Source: Caldilineaceae bacterium (GTDB lineage Bacteria > Chloroflexota > Anaerolineae > Caldilineales > Caldilineaceae). From it: a stretch of 5,447 nucleotides of DNA. The notes below the pieces were generated by a model. It was given only the letters and a program-made list of their open reading frames with translations. It ran no database searches and had not been told where the DNA came from. The position numbers and the translations under genes are program-made. The stretch is from positions 1 to 5,447 of the forward strand of contig JAAUPU010000270.1 in the NCBI GenBank assembly GCA_012032975.1, given 5' to 3'. Of the stretch, positions 1 through 5,447 are shown one piece after another. Each line of letters opens with the position of its first letter. Positions within the stretch are counted from its first letter, which is position 1.

Positions 1-820
1 GTAGCCGGCGCGAAAATTGCGAAAGGCCAGTTAGGTAGAGGTGATAGACATAGGTCGCAGAGTCGGGATAAATGGGGCCGCCGCCGGTCATGATGTCAAC
101 GACCTCGAAGGCCTTCATGGCCTGGATAAAGCCGCTGACCATGAGAAAGAAAATGATTGGGGTCATCAGCGGCAACGTGACGTGGCGCAGGATGGCCAAG
201 GCCGATGCGCCATCGACCCGTGCGGCCTCGAAATACTCGGGGTTGATGTTCTGCAGCCCGGCCAGAAAGAAGACCGTGGCAAAGCCGATCTCTTTCCAGG
301 TGCCCACGATGATGATCGCCCAGAGCGCCAGGCTTGGGCTGGCCAGCCAACGGGGGCCTTGCACGCCAAGCAAACGATAGAGGTGGCTAAACGGTCCGAG
401 ACTTGGGTCCAGGATCAGCACCCAGACCAGGGCCGCGGCGGCCGTGGTTGTGATGTAGGGTGTGAACGAGACGGTGCGGAAGAAGGCTTGGCCGCGGATT
501 TTTCGATTGAGCAGCAGAGCGAGGAAAAAGGCCAGCGCCTGGGCGATCAGGACGACGCTGACCGCGTAGACCAGCGAGTTGGCCAACACTTCCCAAAATG
601 TCTCATCCTGCATCATGCTGATGTAGTTGCGCAGCCCCACGATCTCAATCTCTGGGCGCAGGAAATTCCAACGGGTGAAGCTGAGATAGAAGCTGTAGAG
701 GATCGGCCAGTAGGTGAAGAGGGCGAAAAGGATGAAATTGGGCGCCACAAAGGCCAGAAAAGTCAGCCAGTCTCGCCGGTGTTTGCGCCACTTGGAGTTG
801 GCCAAGGCGAGCGATGACAT
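1..820 (-). CDS. Carbohydrate ABC transporter inner-membrane permease (MalF/UgpA type), 3'-partial, apparent frameshift near its visible end
   Basis: This is one of the two membrane subunits of a binding-protein-dependent importer and forms half of the substrate channel. The start is ATG at 820-818, preceded by AAGGAG (826-831) at 5 nt. The 273 visible codons show a short basic N-terminus (KWRKHRRDW, residues 10-18) and hydrophobic helices at about 19-48, 79-104, 117-137, 160-189 and 219-235. The cytoplasmic EAA loop that contacts the ATPase is complete (E198-A-A-x3-G204, ending L-P at 216-217), followed by the family motif MTGGGP (244-249). Visible length is close to full for the family, so only the last helix is missing. 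Oddity: around 28-34 the frame appears to shift. Frame 0 ends LTGLSQFSRRL, whereas the next frame reads LAFRNFRAGY, the usual family sequence. The frame-0 reading after about residue 262 is therefore probably wrong. The gene follows its binding protein by 90 nt. The substrate cannot be fixed; sugar or glycerol-3-phosphate is likely. Confidence 0.9.
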   Translation of the reverse strand, partial: MSSLALANSKWRKHRRDWLTFLAFVAPNFILFALFTYWPILYSFYLSFTRWNFLRPEIEIVGLRNYISMMQDETFWEVLANSLVYAVSVVLIAQALAFFLALLLNRKIRGQAFFRTVSFTPYITTTAAAALVWVLILDPSLGPFSHLYRLLGVQGPRWLASPSLALWAIIIVGTWKEIGFATVFFLAGLQNINPEYFEAARVDGASALAILRHVTLPLMTPIIFFLMVSGFIQAMKAFEVVDIMTGGGPIYPDSATYVYHLYLTGLSQFSRRL

Positions 821-864
821 GCAGGCTCCTTGCTGGACGGGAGATCAGGGGCGTGTGGCGATCG

Positions 865-898
865 GAAACCGGGTTTCTTGGCGAAACCCGGTTTCTTG
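865..898. repeat. Nested direct and inverted repeat forming a 13-bp hairpin
   Basis: GAAACCGGGTTTC (865-877) and its exact reverse complement GAAACCCGGTTTC (883-895) are separated by 5 nt, giving a perfect 13-bp stem. Each arm is itself nearly palindromic (GAAACC / GGTTTC around one base). The two copies are also direct repeats, matching at 15 of 16 bases (865-880 against 883-898). The element lies in the 90-nt gap between the solute-binding-protein stop and the permease start. No T-run follows in the direction of transcription, so it is not a classic intrinsic terminator. It could protect the upstream mRNA or reduce read-through, which would favour the binding protein over the permease. I recall this motif as an interspersed repeat in Chloroflexota and some cyanobacteria; that is recall, not a search. 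Confidence 0.85.
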
Positions 899-910
899 AT
901 TCAGTGGCCG

Positions 911-2254
911 TCAGGGAGCAAAGATCTCGTCCTTGATACCCTCTTCGGCCTTGGCATCGGCACTATCGAGCGTCTCTTGCACATCGCTCAATTCGGTAAA
1001 GATGGTCTGCCAGGCCTCATCGAATGCGGTGCGTACGGCTGGCGACATGTTGACCGAGAAGTCGCCGCGTAGATAGGGCAGCGCGGACTGCATCGTCGCA
1101 CGGCTCTCGTCTTCCATGAGTGCGCCGGCTGCCTCCTGCGATCCTTCCGTAAAGGCGGCATAGCCACTGCGGTCAGCATAATAGGCGAGGCTGTCGTCGG
1201 AGAGCATAAACTTCATAAATTCCCAGGCCGCGTCCTGTTTGGCCGCATCGATATTGCCCAACATGACGATGCCGCCGCCGCCTGGATTGTAGACCTTGCC
1301 CACCGCGCCAGCCGGATAGTTGGCCACTGCCGGCTCGAAACCGACCGAGTTCTCCATGATGTCGGCGAAGGGTCCAGGTGAGTCCAGAATCATGGCCGCT
1401 TGGCCGTTCATGAACATACCCCGATGGCCACCCGATGCGCTGTCCGGCAGGATGGCCACGTTTTCCTGGACAAGCTCCTGGAATTGGGTCAGTACATCCA
1501 CAACGACCGGATCGTTCAGGGTGATGTTGCTGTAGTCCTTGGTCGTGATCTCGCCGCCTTCGGACCAGATGGCCGAGGTGAGCGCCCAAGAGAACCAGCC
1601 TGGAATGTAGGCAATGCCATAGCGGGAAACCGTGCCATCGGCATTGGTTGCAGTCAGCGCCCGCGCTGCCGCGTAGAACTCGGTCCAGGTTTCGGGTGGA
1701 CCGTCCAGCCCTGCCTCGGCAAAGGCGTCGCGGTTGTAATAGAGCACCGGCACGGAGACGTTGAACGGCAGCCAGTAGATGCCGTCATCGAACTCGCCGG
1801 CAGAGAGCATGGTGCCCGGCCAGCCACTGGTGTCGATGCCGTTCTCACCGTCGATCATGGGTTTCAGGTCGGCCAGCACACCGGATTTCTGAAACTCCAA
1901 AATCTCGAAGGTGCCAAGCTGGGAGACATCTGGCCCTTCGCCCGCCGCAAAGGCCGTGAGGATGGCCGTGGCCAGATCGCCATAGCTGCCCTGAAACTCG
2001 GTCGAGACGTGGATGCGATCCTGGGACGCATTGAAGATCTCCACCAGTTCCGCCTGGGCTTCGCCCGCCGCGCCGGGCAAGGTGTGCCAATAGGTCAGTT
2101 CGATCACCTCATTGCGGTCCGCGCTGTCGGCGGCTCCAGGTGCTACTGCTTCAGCGACAGGGGCCGCATCGGGCGCACTTGGCGCGGCGCAACCGGCCAG
2201 AACCAGCAGCAGGATCAGCGTCAAGCTCAGCAGTCGAACAGATCGTTGATTCAT
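911..2254 (-). CDS. Extracellular solute-binding lipoprotein of a carbohydrate ABC importer (UgpB-like, family 1)
   Basis: This is the substrate-capturing subunit of an ABC importer, tethered outside the cytoplasmic membrane. I place the start at ATG 2254-2252, preceded by AAGGAG at 7 nt, giving 447 aa. A longer reading from 2323 would add 23 residues upstream of a perfect signal peptide and includes the promoter. Residues 1-22 are a lipoprotein signal (basic MNQRSVR, hydrophobic core, lipobox L-A-G-C22). Residues 23-47 are an Ala/Pro/Asp-rich linker. The mature domain begins with ELTYWHTLPG (52-61) and continues with EIFNAS (72-77), then LPFNVSVPVLYYNRDAF (162-178), the signature shared with UgpB-type proteins, and FMNGQAAMILDSPGP (281-295). 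Length is normal for the family. A UgpB-like ligand (glycerol-3-phosphate or its diesters) or an oligosaccharide is plausible, but the sequence alone does not decide. It is the first gene of its unit, with the permease next and a hairpin between them. Confidence 0.95.
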   Translation of the reverse strand: MNQRSVRLLSLTLILLLVLAGCAAPSAPDAAPVAEAVAPGAADSADRNEVIELTYWHTLPGAAGEAQAELVEIFNASQDRIHVSTEFQGSYGDLATAILTAFAAGEGPDVSQLGTFEILEFQKSGVLADLKPMIDGENGIDTSGWPGTMLSAGEFDDGIYWLPFNVSVPVLYYNRDAFAEAGLDGPPETWTEFYAAARALTATNADGTVSRYGIAYIPGWFSWALTSAIWSEGGEITTKDYSNITLNDPVVVDVLTQFQELVQENVAILPDSASGGHRGMFMNGQAAMILDSPGPFADIMENSVGFEPAVANYPAGAVGKVYNPGGGGIVMLGNIDAAKQDAAWEFMKFMLSDDSLAYYADRSGYAAFTEGSQEAAGALMEDESRATMQSALPYLRGDFSVNMSPAVRTAFDEAWQTIFTELSDVQETLDSADAKAEEGIKDEIFAP

Positions 2255-2261
2255 GCAGTTT

Positions 2262-2267
2262 CTCCTT
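2262..2267 (-). promoter_or_regulatory. Ribosome binding site of the solute-binding protein
   Basis: On the minus strand this reads AAGGAG, 7 nt before ATG 2254. It settles the start in favour of the 447-aa lipoprotein and against the upstream in-frame start at 2323, which has no comparable site and lies upstream of the predicted -10 element. Confidence 0.85.
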
Positions 2268-2292
2268 GGTTGAATGCTCGCAGGCCAAACAA

Positions 2293-2322
2293 GGGTGACA
2301 TTATACATCAAAGCCATGTACA
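2293..2322 (-). promoter_or_regulatory. Predicted promoter of the ABC importer, with an imperfect inverted repeat over the -10
   Basis: The minus strand has a perfect TATAAT (2305-2300), placing transcription start near 2293 and giving a leader of about 40 nt. I see no good TTGACA-like -35 at 15-18 bp, so expression may need an activator. On the plus strand TATACAT (2302-2308) and ATGTACA (2316-2322) pair at 6 of 7 positions across a 7-bp spacer. That repeat overlaps the -10, where a sugar-responsive repressor might bind. The -10 is well supported; the operator is only suggestive. Confidence 0.6.
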
Positions 2323-2565
2323 CACGATGGAGCCGCCGAGCGCGAAGAAGCTGGAAATCGGCTGGGGTCGATGACGCAATTCATTCGTTTGGGAGAATCC
2401 AAAAAGGGAAGCGTCCACGAAGCGAACCAACACCAAGATTTGAACCGGATTTTCGCGCTACTTCGCGCGCATGGGTGGACAGGTGTTTTCGTACTTGGGC
2501 ATAAAATTGGGGACGGGCGCATGTCGCCAGTAAGAATCCAATCGCCGTCCTTGGATACGCCACTC
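2306..2565. other. Intergenic stretch without a supportable gene
   Basis: About 260 bp between the importer promoter and the orphan fragment. Short open frames exist on both strands, but none has a convincing ribosome site or recognisable product. A minus-strand stretch from about 2570 reads protein-like for some 20 residues (VESGVSKDGDWILTGDM) and may be more of the neighbouring gene remnant in another frame. Around 2411-2447 the wording 'CCACGAAG ... ACACCAAGATTTGAACCGG' resembles interspersed repeats I recall from Chloroflexota intergenic DNA. A short GC hairpin lies at 2454-2469 (CGCGC, 6-nt loop, GCGCG). I found no tRNA and no clear terminator. Confidence 0.5.
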
Positions 2566-2757
2566 TCAACCTGAGCACCATTCAAAGGGGATGCGCACTA
2601 CCGTGTCATAGCCAGATTGGACGTTTGCGCCGGCGTCGAGGTAATTGCGCCAATAGCGCAGTCTTCCGTCGGCCAACTCGACGAAGGCGAAATCCGAATC
2701 CCCTCCGCGTCTGCCGGTGGTTAGATCCGTACAGGCAAAAGTGTATGCCGTTTTGAG
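2566..2757 (-). pseudogene. Orphan C-terminal coding fragment of unknown family, no start codon
   Basis: Reading down from 2757, one minus-strand frame gives 63 protein-like residues ending at TGA 2568-2566. It contains TFACTDLTTG, FAFVELADGRLRYWRNYLD and, at the end, VVRIPFEWCSG. Third positions favour G/C as in the neighbouring genes, and the composition is that of a soluble globular protein. The frame stays open back to a TGA at 2829-2827 but has no ATG or GTG; the only TTG is internal (the V-E-L of FAFVELADG). It begins inside the 3' end of the membrane-protein gene in a different frame. I read it as the 3' remnant of a gene whose 5' part was lost or replaced. Alternatives are a frameshifted small gene or a chance open frame. 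I do not recognise the family and assign no function. Confidence 0.45.
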
Positions 2758-2767
2758 CCGTCGCGTG

Positions 2768-4086
2768 CTAGCCGGTGGAACGCGCTCGGTGGCGACGGTC
2801 GCCGGCAGTGGGCTTGAGCCAGAGGATCACCTGATCGGGTTGCATGGTCTCCTTGACGACGCGCACCAGTTCGCCACTCAAACAGTCGAGATCTGTCTCA
2901 TCGCGGGCCGTCTGGGCAAAGGTGGTCAAAGTTTGCATGGCGTCATACTTGCGCCGATAAAAGCGCCGGTCGATCGCGTCCTGCACACGATGGCGCGCCG
3001 AACTGAAGAGCGCGGCGATGCCCAACGTAGAGATGACGATGCCGATCGGCGAGGGTTCGCCGATCACAAAGAAGAAGAAAACTCCAGTAAGAACCACAAA
3101 CGCAAAGTAAAAGAAGGCCAGCACCGCAGTCAGCACTGCATAGATCAGCGTGCGGCGGATGATCAGGTCGATGTCCCAGAGCCGATAGCGCAGGATCGCG
3201 ATGGCAAAGGAAAGCGGCAGCAGCGTCAGGCTCAGTGCAACAAGGGTCTCCATGAACAACTGTGTGAGGTAGGAAAGCGAGAAGAAGGAGCCACCGAGAC
3301 GCTGATTGAGTAAATTGGGCGCCTGCCGCGCGACAACCTCGACCGTCGGCGCAAAGGCCGCCAGATAGACCAGTGGACCAAGCCCGGCAGCAATCAGACC
3401 CAGGATGGCCCATTTGACCTGTTGCCGTTCGACGGGCGAGGCAATGTTTCGATAACGATAGACCTGGGCATGGGCACCGAGGTACGCAGCGCCAACCGCG
3501 ATGACCTGGGCAGGTACATGGATCGACCGGCGCAGCGACGGTTGAATGTAGATCGCTACGACTGCCGCGAGGACCAGCAACGTCCATCCGACGGCAACGG
3601 CGCGCGTCCAACGCGGCACGAACGCACCAGAGGGAAAGAGAAAGAGAAGACTGATGCTGCTGGCAAGCCCCAGGAAGACGATCAGATCCGTCAGCGCCAT
3701 CCAGATCGGCAGATCCTGGTTGGCCATCTGACTGTTGCGAAAGCGGAAATGAGCGCGCCATTGGTGATGAGCGCCAACGACATGAAGAGCACCATCCAAT
3801 CGTGACGCTGACAGCCAGAAGATAAAAGTCGCAAACGCGCATGTACGAGGATCACGATGAAACCAAGCGCAAGCCGGTACGCGGCTGCGTTGTTGACATC
3901 GATGCCAAATCTGGCGAGGCCACGCACTTCGGGGGCAAGCAGCAGCCGTTGATAGGCGCCCGGCGCGCCCACCAAGAAGAGCGCCACCGTCAACAGCCCA
4001 ACACAGAGCACACTGGCGCGCGCGACCATCAGCAAGCTGGCATGGGAACCGATGGCTGCCTGTGACCTCGAAGTCGTCGCGCTCAT
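2768..4086 (-). pseudogene. Polytopic sensor-like membrane protein (membrane half of a histidine kinase, no kinase domain), frame broken by apparent indels
   Basis: Start ATG 4086-4084 has AAAGGAGGG (4097-4105) 10 nt upstream; stop TAG is 2770-2768. No single frame covers the gene. From 4086 to about 3842 one frame reads a helix and AYRLALGFIVILVH. From about 3838 to 3806 a second gives AFATFIFWLSAS. From about 3804 to 3739 the first resumes with HDWMVLFMSLALITNGA. From about 3736 to the stop the second holds. The joins imply one missing, one extra and one missing base; corrected, the gene is 1320 nt, 439 aa. The product has about nine or ten membrane helices, then AILRYRLWDIDLIIRRTLIY and AIDRRFYRRKYDA, motifs I know from the membrane region of Chloroflexota sensor kinases. 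It ends soon after TMQPDQVILWLKP, with no H-box or ATPase domain. It lies 21 nt behind the cytochrome gene, so they are probably co-transcribed. It may be intact in the organism if the indels are assembly errors. Confidence 0.75.
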
Positions 4087-4107
4087 CCTGCCTTGACCCT
4101 CCTTTCT

Positions 4108-5007
4108 CTACTGGGTGCCCGGTGTGGGCGTGCTCTCCACCGCGGGCAACGACTGAAGATATAGCCAGATCGCGCGGAACTCGTCATCGGTCATGCCAGA
4201 GACGCTCGACAGCGGCATCAGCTCTTCGTCGATGGTGTCTCCATCTGGCTTGACCCCCGTACGCAATGTGTTCAGAAAGTCGCCTTCGGACCATGCGCCG
4301 ACCTCACTGCCCGGGGTGATATTGGGTCCGCCCTCCTCGGTGTCGAGGCCAGTCAGATCTTGACCGTGACAACTTGTGCAAAGCAGAGAAGACAGATACT
4401 TGCCATATTCCACTGAGACGGCCGGCTCGATCTGATCGTCACGTGGTGCGTCGTGATCGATGACCGAGGCAACCAGGACATCGGGCAATTGCAGGATGAA
4501 TGGTCGCCCCAAGGGGCCAACGGTCGTCTCTGCGATCTCTTTGTCCACAGGCGGGATCGTCTTCAGGTAGGCGATGATCGCCCCCAGGTCCGCATCGCTC
4601 AGCGTATGGTAGACCGACGAAGGCATGATGAGCAATGATTTGTCATCCGTCCCGACGCCATGCCGGATAGCGCGCACCCAGTCTTCATCCGTAAACGTTC
4701 TGCCAATACCCCCCTCGCCCGAGGTCAGATTCCTGACGCCTATCGTTGCAACCAAGGCGCCTTCGTTCCATTGGTCGCCTGCCAGATCCTGTCCGTGGCA
4801 TTCGACGCACGCCCCCACATTCTTGACCAGGTGTTCGCCCCGTTCCAAGGAGGCCTCGTCTGTCGGAATGGGGACGGCCTCGACTTGGATGTCGTATGTG
4901 CGGTTGATCATTTGTTCGGTATAGATGTAGAGACCGGCGGCTATCAGCACGACAACCGCCAACAATACACCAAGTATGATGCCAAGCCACTTCAAGATTT
5001 TCTTCAT
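4108..5007 (-). CDS. Membrane-anchored diheme cytochrome c
   Basis: This is an electron-transfer protein exposed outside the cytoplasmic membrane and held by an N-terminal helix. The start is ATG 5007-5005, with GAGGAG (5012-5017) 4 nt upstream; the product is 299 aa. Residues 1-6 are basic and 7-29 form one hydrophobic helix with no lipobox, so it is an uncleaved anchor or signal. Two cytochrome c domains follow. The first has the haem site CVECH (67-71), with M128 in IMPSS as the probable sixth ligand. The second has CTSCH (210-214), with M264 in LMPLSS as probable ligand. Both domains share the pattern CHGQDL..G after the haem site and end in a helix (AIIAYLKTIPP 143-153; AIWLYLQSLP 279-288), pointing to internal duplication. 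The tail is Pro/Thr-rich. It heads a probable operon with the sensor-like membrane protein. The redox partner is unknown; no oxidase or dehydrogenase subunit lies in the window. Confidence 0.93.
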   Translation of the reverse strand: MKKILKWLGIILGVLLAVVVLIAAGLYIYTEQMINRTYDIQVEAVPIPTDEASLERGEHLVKNVGACVECHGQDLAGDQWNEGALVATIGVRNLTSGEGGIGRTFTDEDWVRAIRHGVGTDDKSLLIMPSSVYHTLSDADLGAIIAYLKTIPPVDKEIAETTVGPLGRPFILQLPDVLVASVIDHDAPRDDQIEPAVSVEYGKYLSSLLCTSCHGQDLTGLDTEEGGPNITPGSEVGAWSEGDFLNTLRTGVKPDGDTIDEELMPLSSVSGMTDDEFRAIWLYLQSLPAVESTPTPGTQ

Positions 5008-5011
5008 TGCA

Positions 5012-5017
5012 CTCCTC
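5012..5017 (-). promoter_or_regulatory. Ribosome binding site of the diheme cytochrome c
   Basis: On the minus strand GAGGAG lies 4 nt before ATG 5007, a slightly short spacing. A GTG four codons upstream (5019) would put this sequence inside the gene and has no site of its own, so the ATG at 5007 is preferred. Confidence 0.75.
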
Positions 5018-5065
5018 ACGGCGGAAACTCGTACAGATCCGAGGCATCGCGCAGGTGCGACCCAT

Positions 5066-5089
5066 TCACAGTCACTTGCCTGACTGTGA
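5066..5089. promoter_or_regulatory. Perfect 9-bp inverted repeat at the cytochrome transcription start: operator or leader hairpin
   Basis: TCACAGTCA (5066-5074) and TGACTGTGA (5081-5089) are exact reverse complements across a 6-bp spacer (CTTGCC). The element begins 2 bp downstream of the predicted -10 and covers the expected transcription start near 5085. This position suits a repressor operator for a dimeric regulator. If transcribed, its two arms could form a hairpin at the extreme 5' end of the mRNA. It is not followed by a T-run, so it is unlikely to be a terminator for the upstream hydrolase. The cognate regulator is not in the window. Confidence 0.7.
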
Positions 5090-5100
5090 GAATTATACCA
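5085..5100 (-). promoter_or_regulatory. Predicted extended -10 promoter of the cytochrome c / membrane-protein unit
   Basis: The minus strand reads TGGTATAAT (5100-5092), a perfect TATAAT with the extended TG-N element. Transcription would start near 5085 and leave a leader of about 78 nt. No good -35 is visible at the right spacing, which an extended -10 can tolerate. It lies about 40 bp beyond the hydrolase stop, so the cytochrome unit need not depend on read-through. Confidence 0.65.
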
Positions 5101-5138
5101 TGTGAGCGCGCGCCAATCGTTACGGTTTCAGGCGAACA

Positions 5139-5447
5139 CTAGGAGACGCGCTCGCTTGCCAGCGCAGTTGCCACCGCGGCAGCCACTGCGTCTGCACGCA
5201 GGATGGGCAGTGAAATGTGGGTGCTCCCATCCACAATCTGATGGCTTCCCCGGCTGGACAGGGCCGCCAATTCGCGGTGCAGTGCGACGAAGTCCCGCTT
5301 CATCGGTGTCTGCTCGCCCGTAGTCCAGTCGTCGGCAGTAAGCACGACCAGTGGCAACTCGCCAAGTGAACCGGCTTCCGTGGCAACAGCTGCGATCTGC
5401 TCAAAGGCCGCGGCTTCTCGATAGGCTGCTTCGTATTCCGCAGGCAA
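5139..5447 (-). CDS. Alpha/beta-hydrolase, C-terminal part (5'-truncated by the window edge)
   Basis: The frame is open from the window edge to TAG 5141-5139, giving 102 residues. The TTG at the very edge is probably an internal Leu codon, not a start. Features typical of the C-terminal third of alpha/beta-hydrolases are a buried strand LPLVVLTADDW (31-41), a basic helix with LHRELAALSSRG (56-67), then strand and loop HQIVDGSTHIS (69-79), where H77 is in the position of the catalytic histidine. A final helix follows (ADAVAAAVATALASE). The nucleophile serine and most of the fold lie outside the window, so the substrate and exact subfamily cannot be stated. No terminator hairpin is evident in the 40 bp before the cytochrome promoter. 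Confidence 0.8.
   Translation of the reverse strand: MPAEYEAAYREAAAFEQIAAVATEAGSLGELPLVVLTADDWTTGEQTPMKRDFVALHRELAALSSRGSHQIVDGSTHISLPILRADAVAAAVATALASERVS

Noticed and set aside
41..817. Long plus-strand open frame of 258 codons
   Set aside because: It runs codon-aligned antisense to the permease, is highly charged and low in hydrophobic content, has no recognisable motif or ribosome site, and the opposite strand gives a textbook permease.
1400..2374. Plus-strand open frame of 324 codons
   Set aside because: It is antisense to the solute-binding protein, a GC-rich shadow without a recognisable domain.
2433..2450. GGTTCAAATC on the minus strand, resembling a tRNA T-loop
   Set aside because: The flanking bases do not form a proper T stem, and I could find no matching acceptor, D or anticodon arms.
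2504..2545. Possible terminator after the orphan fragment
   Set aside because: Only a 4-bp stem (GGCG / CGCC) can be drawn, and no proper T-run follows; too weak to call.
2717..3313. Plus-strand open frame of 198 codons
   Set aside because: It is antisense to the membrane protein; the Lys/Glu/Gln/Arg-rich composition is the expected mirror of codons for hydrophobic residues on the other strand.
3734..3744. Programmed -1 ribosomal frameshift in the membrane protein
   Set aside because: There is no X-XXY-YYZ slippery heptamer at the switch, and three switches in one gene make a programmed mechanism unlikely.
2943..3842. Minus-strand open frame of 299 codons overlapping the membrane protein
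   Set aside because: It is the third frame of the same strand; Ser/Arg/Cys/Gly-rich and without family motifs, whereas the other two frames together carry the conserved motifs.

Overview
All the protein-coding sequence I can support lies on the minus strand, so the window is read from high to low coordinates. It looks like a piece of a GC-rich bacterial chromosome. My best guess is a filamentous Chloroflexota (Anaerolineae or Caldilineae type), for three reasons: a polytopic 'sensor-like' membrane protein of a family I associate with that phylum, a lipoprotein sugar-binding protein with a UgpB-like signature, and an interspersed GAAACCGGGTTTC-type repeat that I recall as common there. The assignment rests on recall and not on a search.

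Region by region in transcription order. (1) 5447-5139 is the C-terminal third of an alpha/beta-hydrolase, cut by the window edge. (2) About 40 bp later comes a good extended -10 promoter (5092-5100), with a perfect 9+9 bp inverted repeat over the expected start of transcription. (3) It drives a membrane-anchored diheme cytochrome c (5007-4108). (4) Only 21 nt downstream is a polytopic membrane protein (4086-2768) that resembles the membrane half of a histidine kinase but has no kinase domain. As written its frame is broken, with three apparent single-base shifts between 3734 and 3842. (5) Just behind it, 2757-2566 is a protein-like C-terminal reading frame with no start codon, probably a gene remnant. 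(6) 2565-2306 holds no gene I can defend. (7) A promoter at about 2300 drives a UgpB-like lipoprotein solute-binding protein (2254-911). (8) After a 90-nt gap with a 13-bp nested-repeat hairpin comes the first ABC permease (820-1), whose last visible codons are also out of frame.

Functionally there are two units. One is a carbohydrate or glycerol-3-phosphate-type ABC importer, with the binding protein and first permease visible and the second permease expected beyond position 1. The other is a probable two-gene operon of a diheme cytochrome c and a kinase-less sensor-like membrane protein, with what looks like its own operator. The plus strand contains only antisense shadows.

I do not see a clearly new biological system. 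The points most worth following are the apparent frameshifts (assembly errors versus gene decay), the cytochrome/sensor-like operon with its operator-like palindrome, the nested repeat between the importer genes, and the orphan C-terminal fragment.
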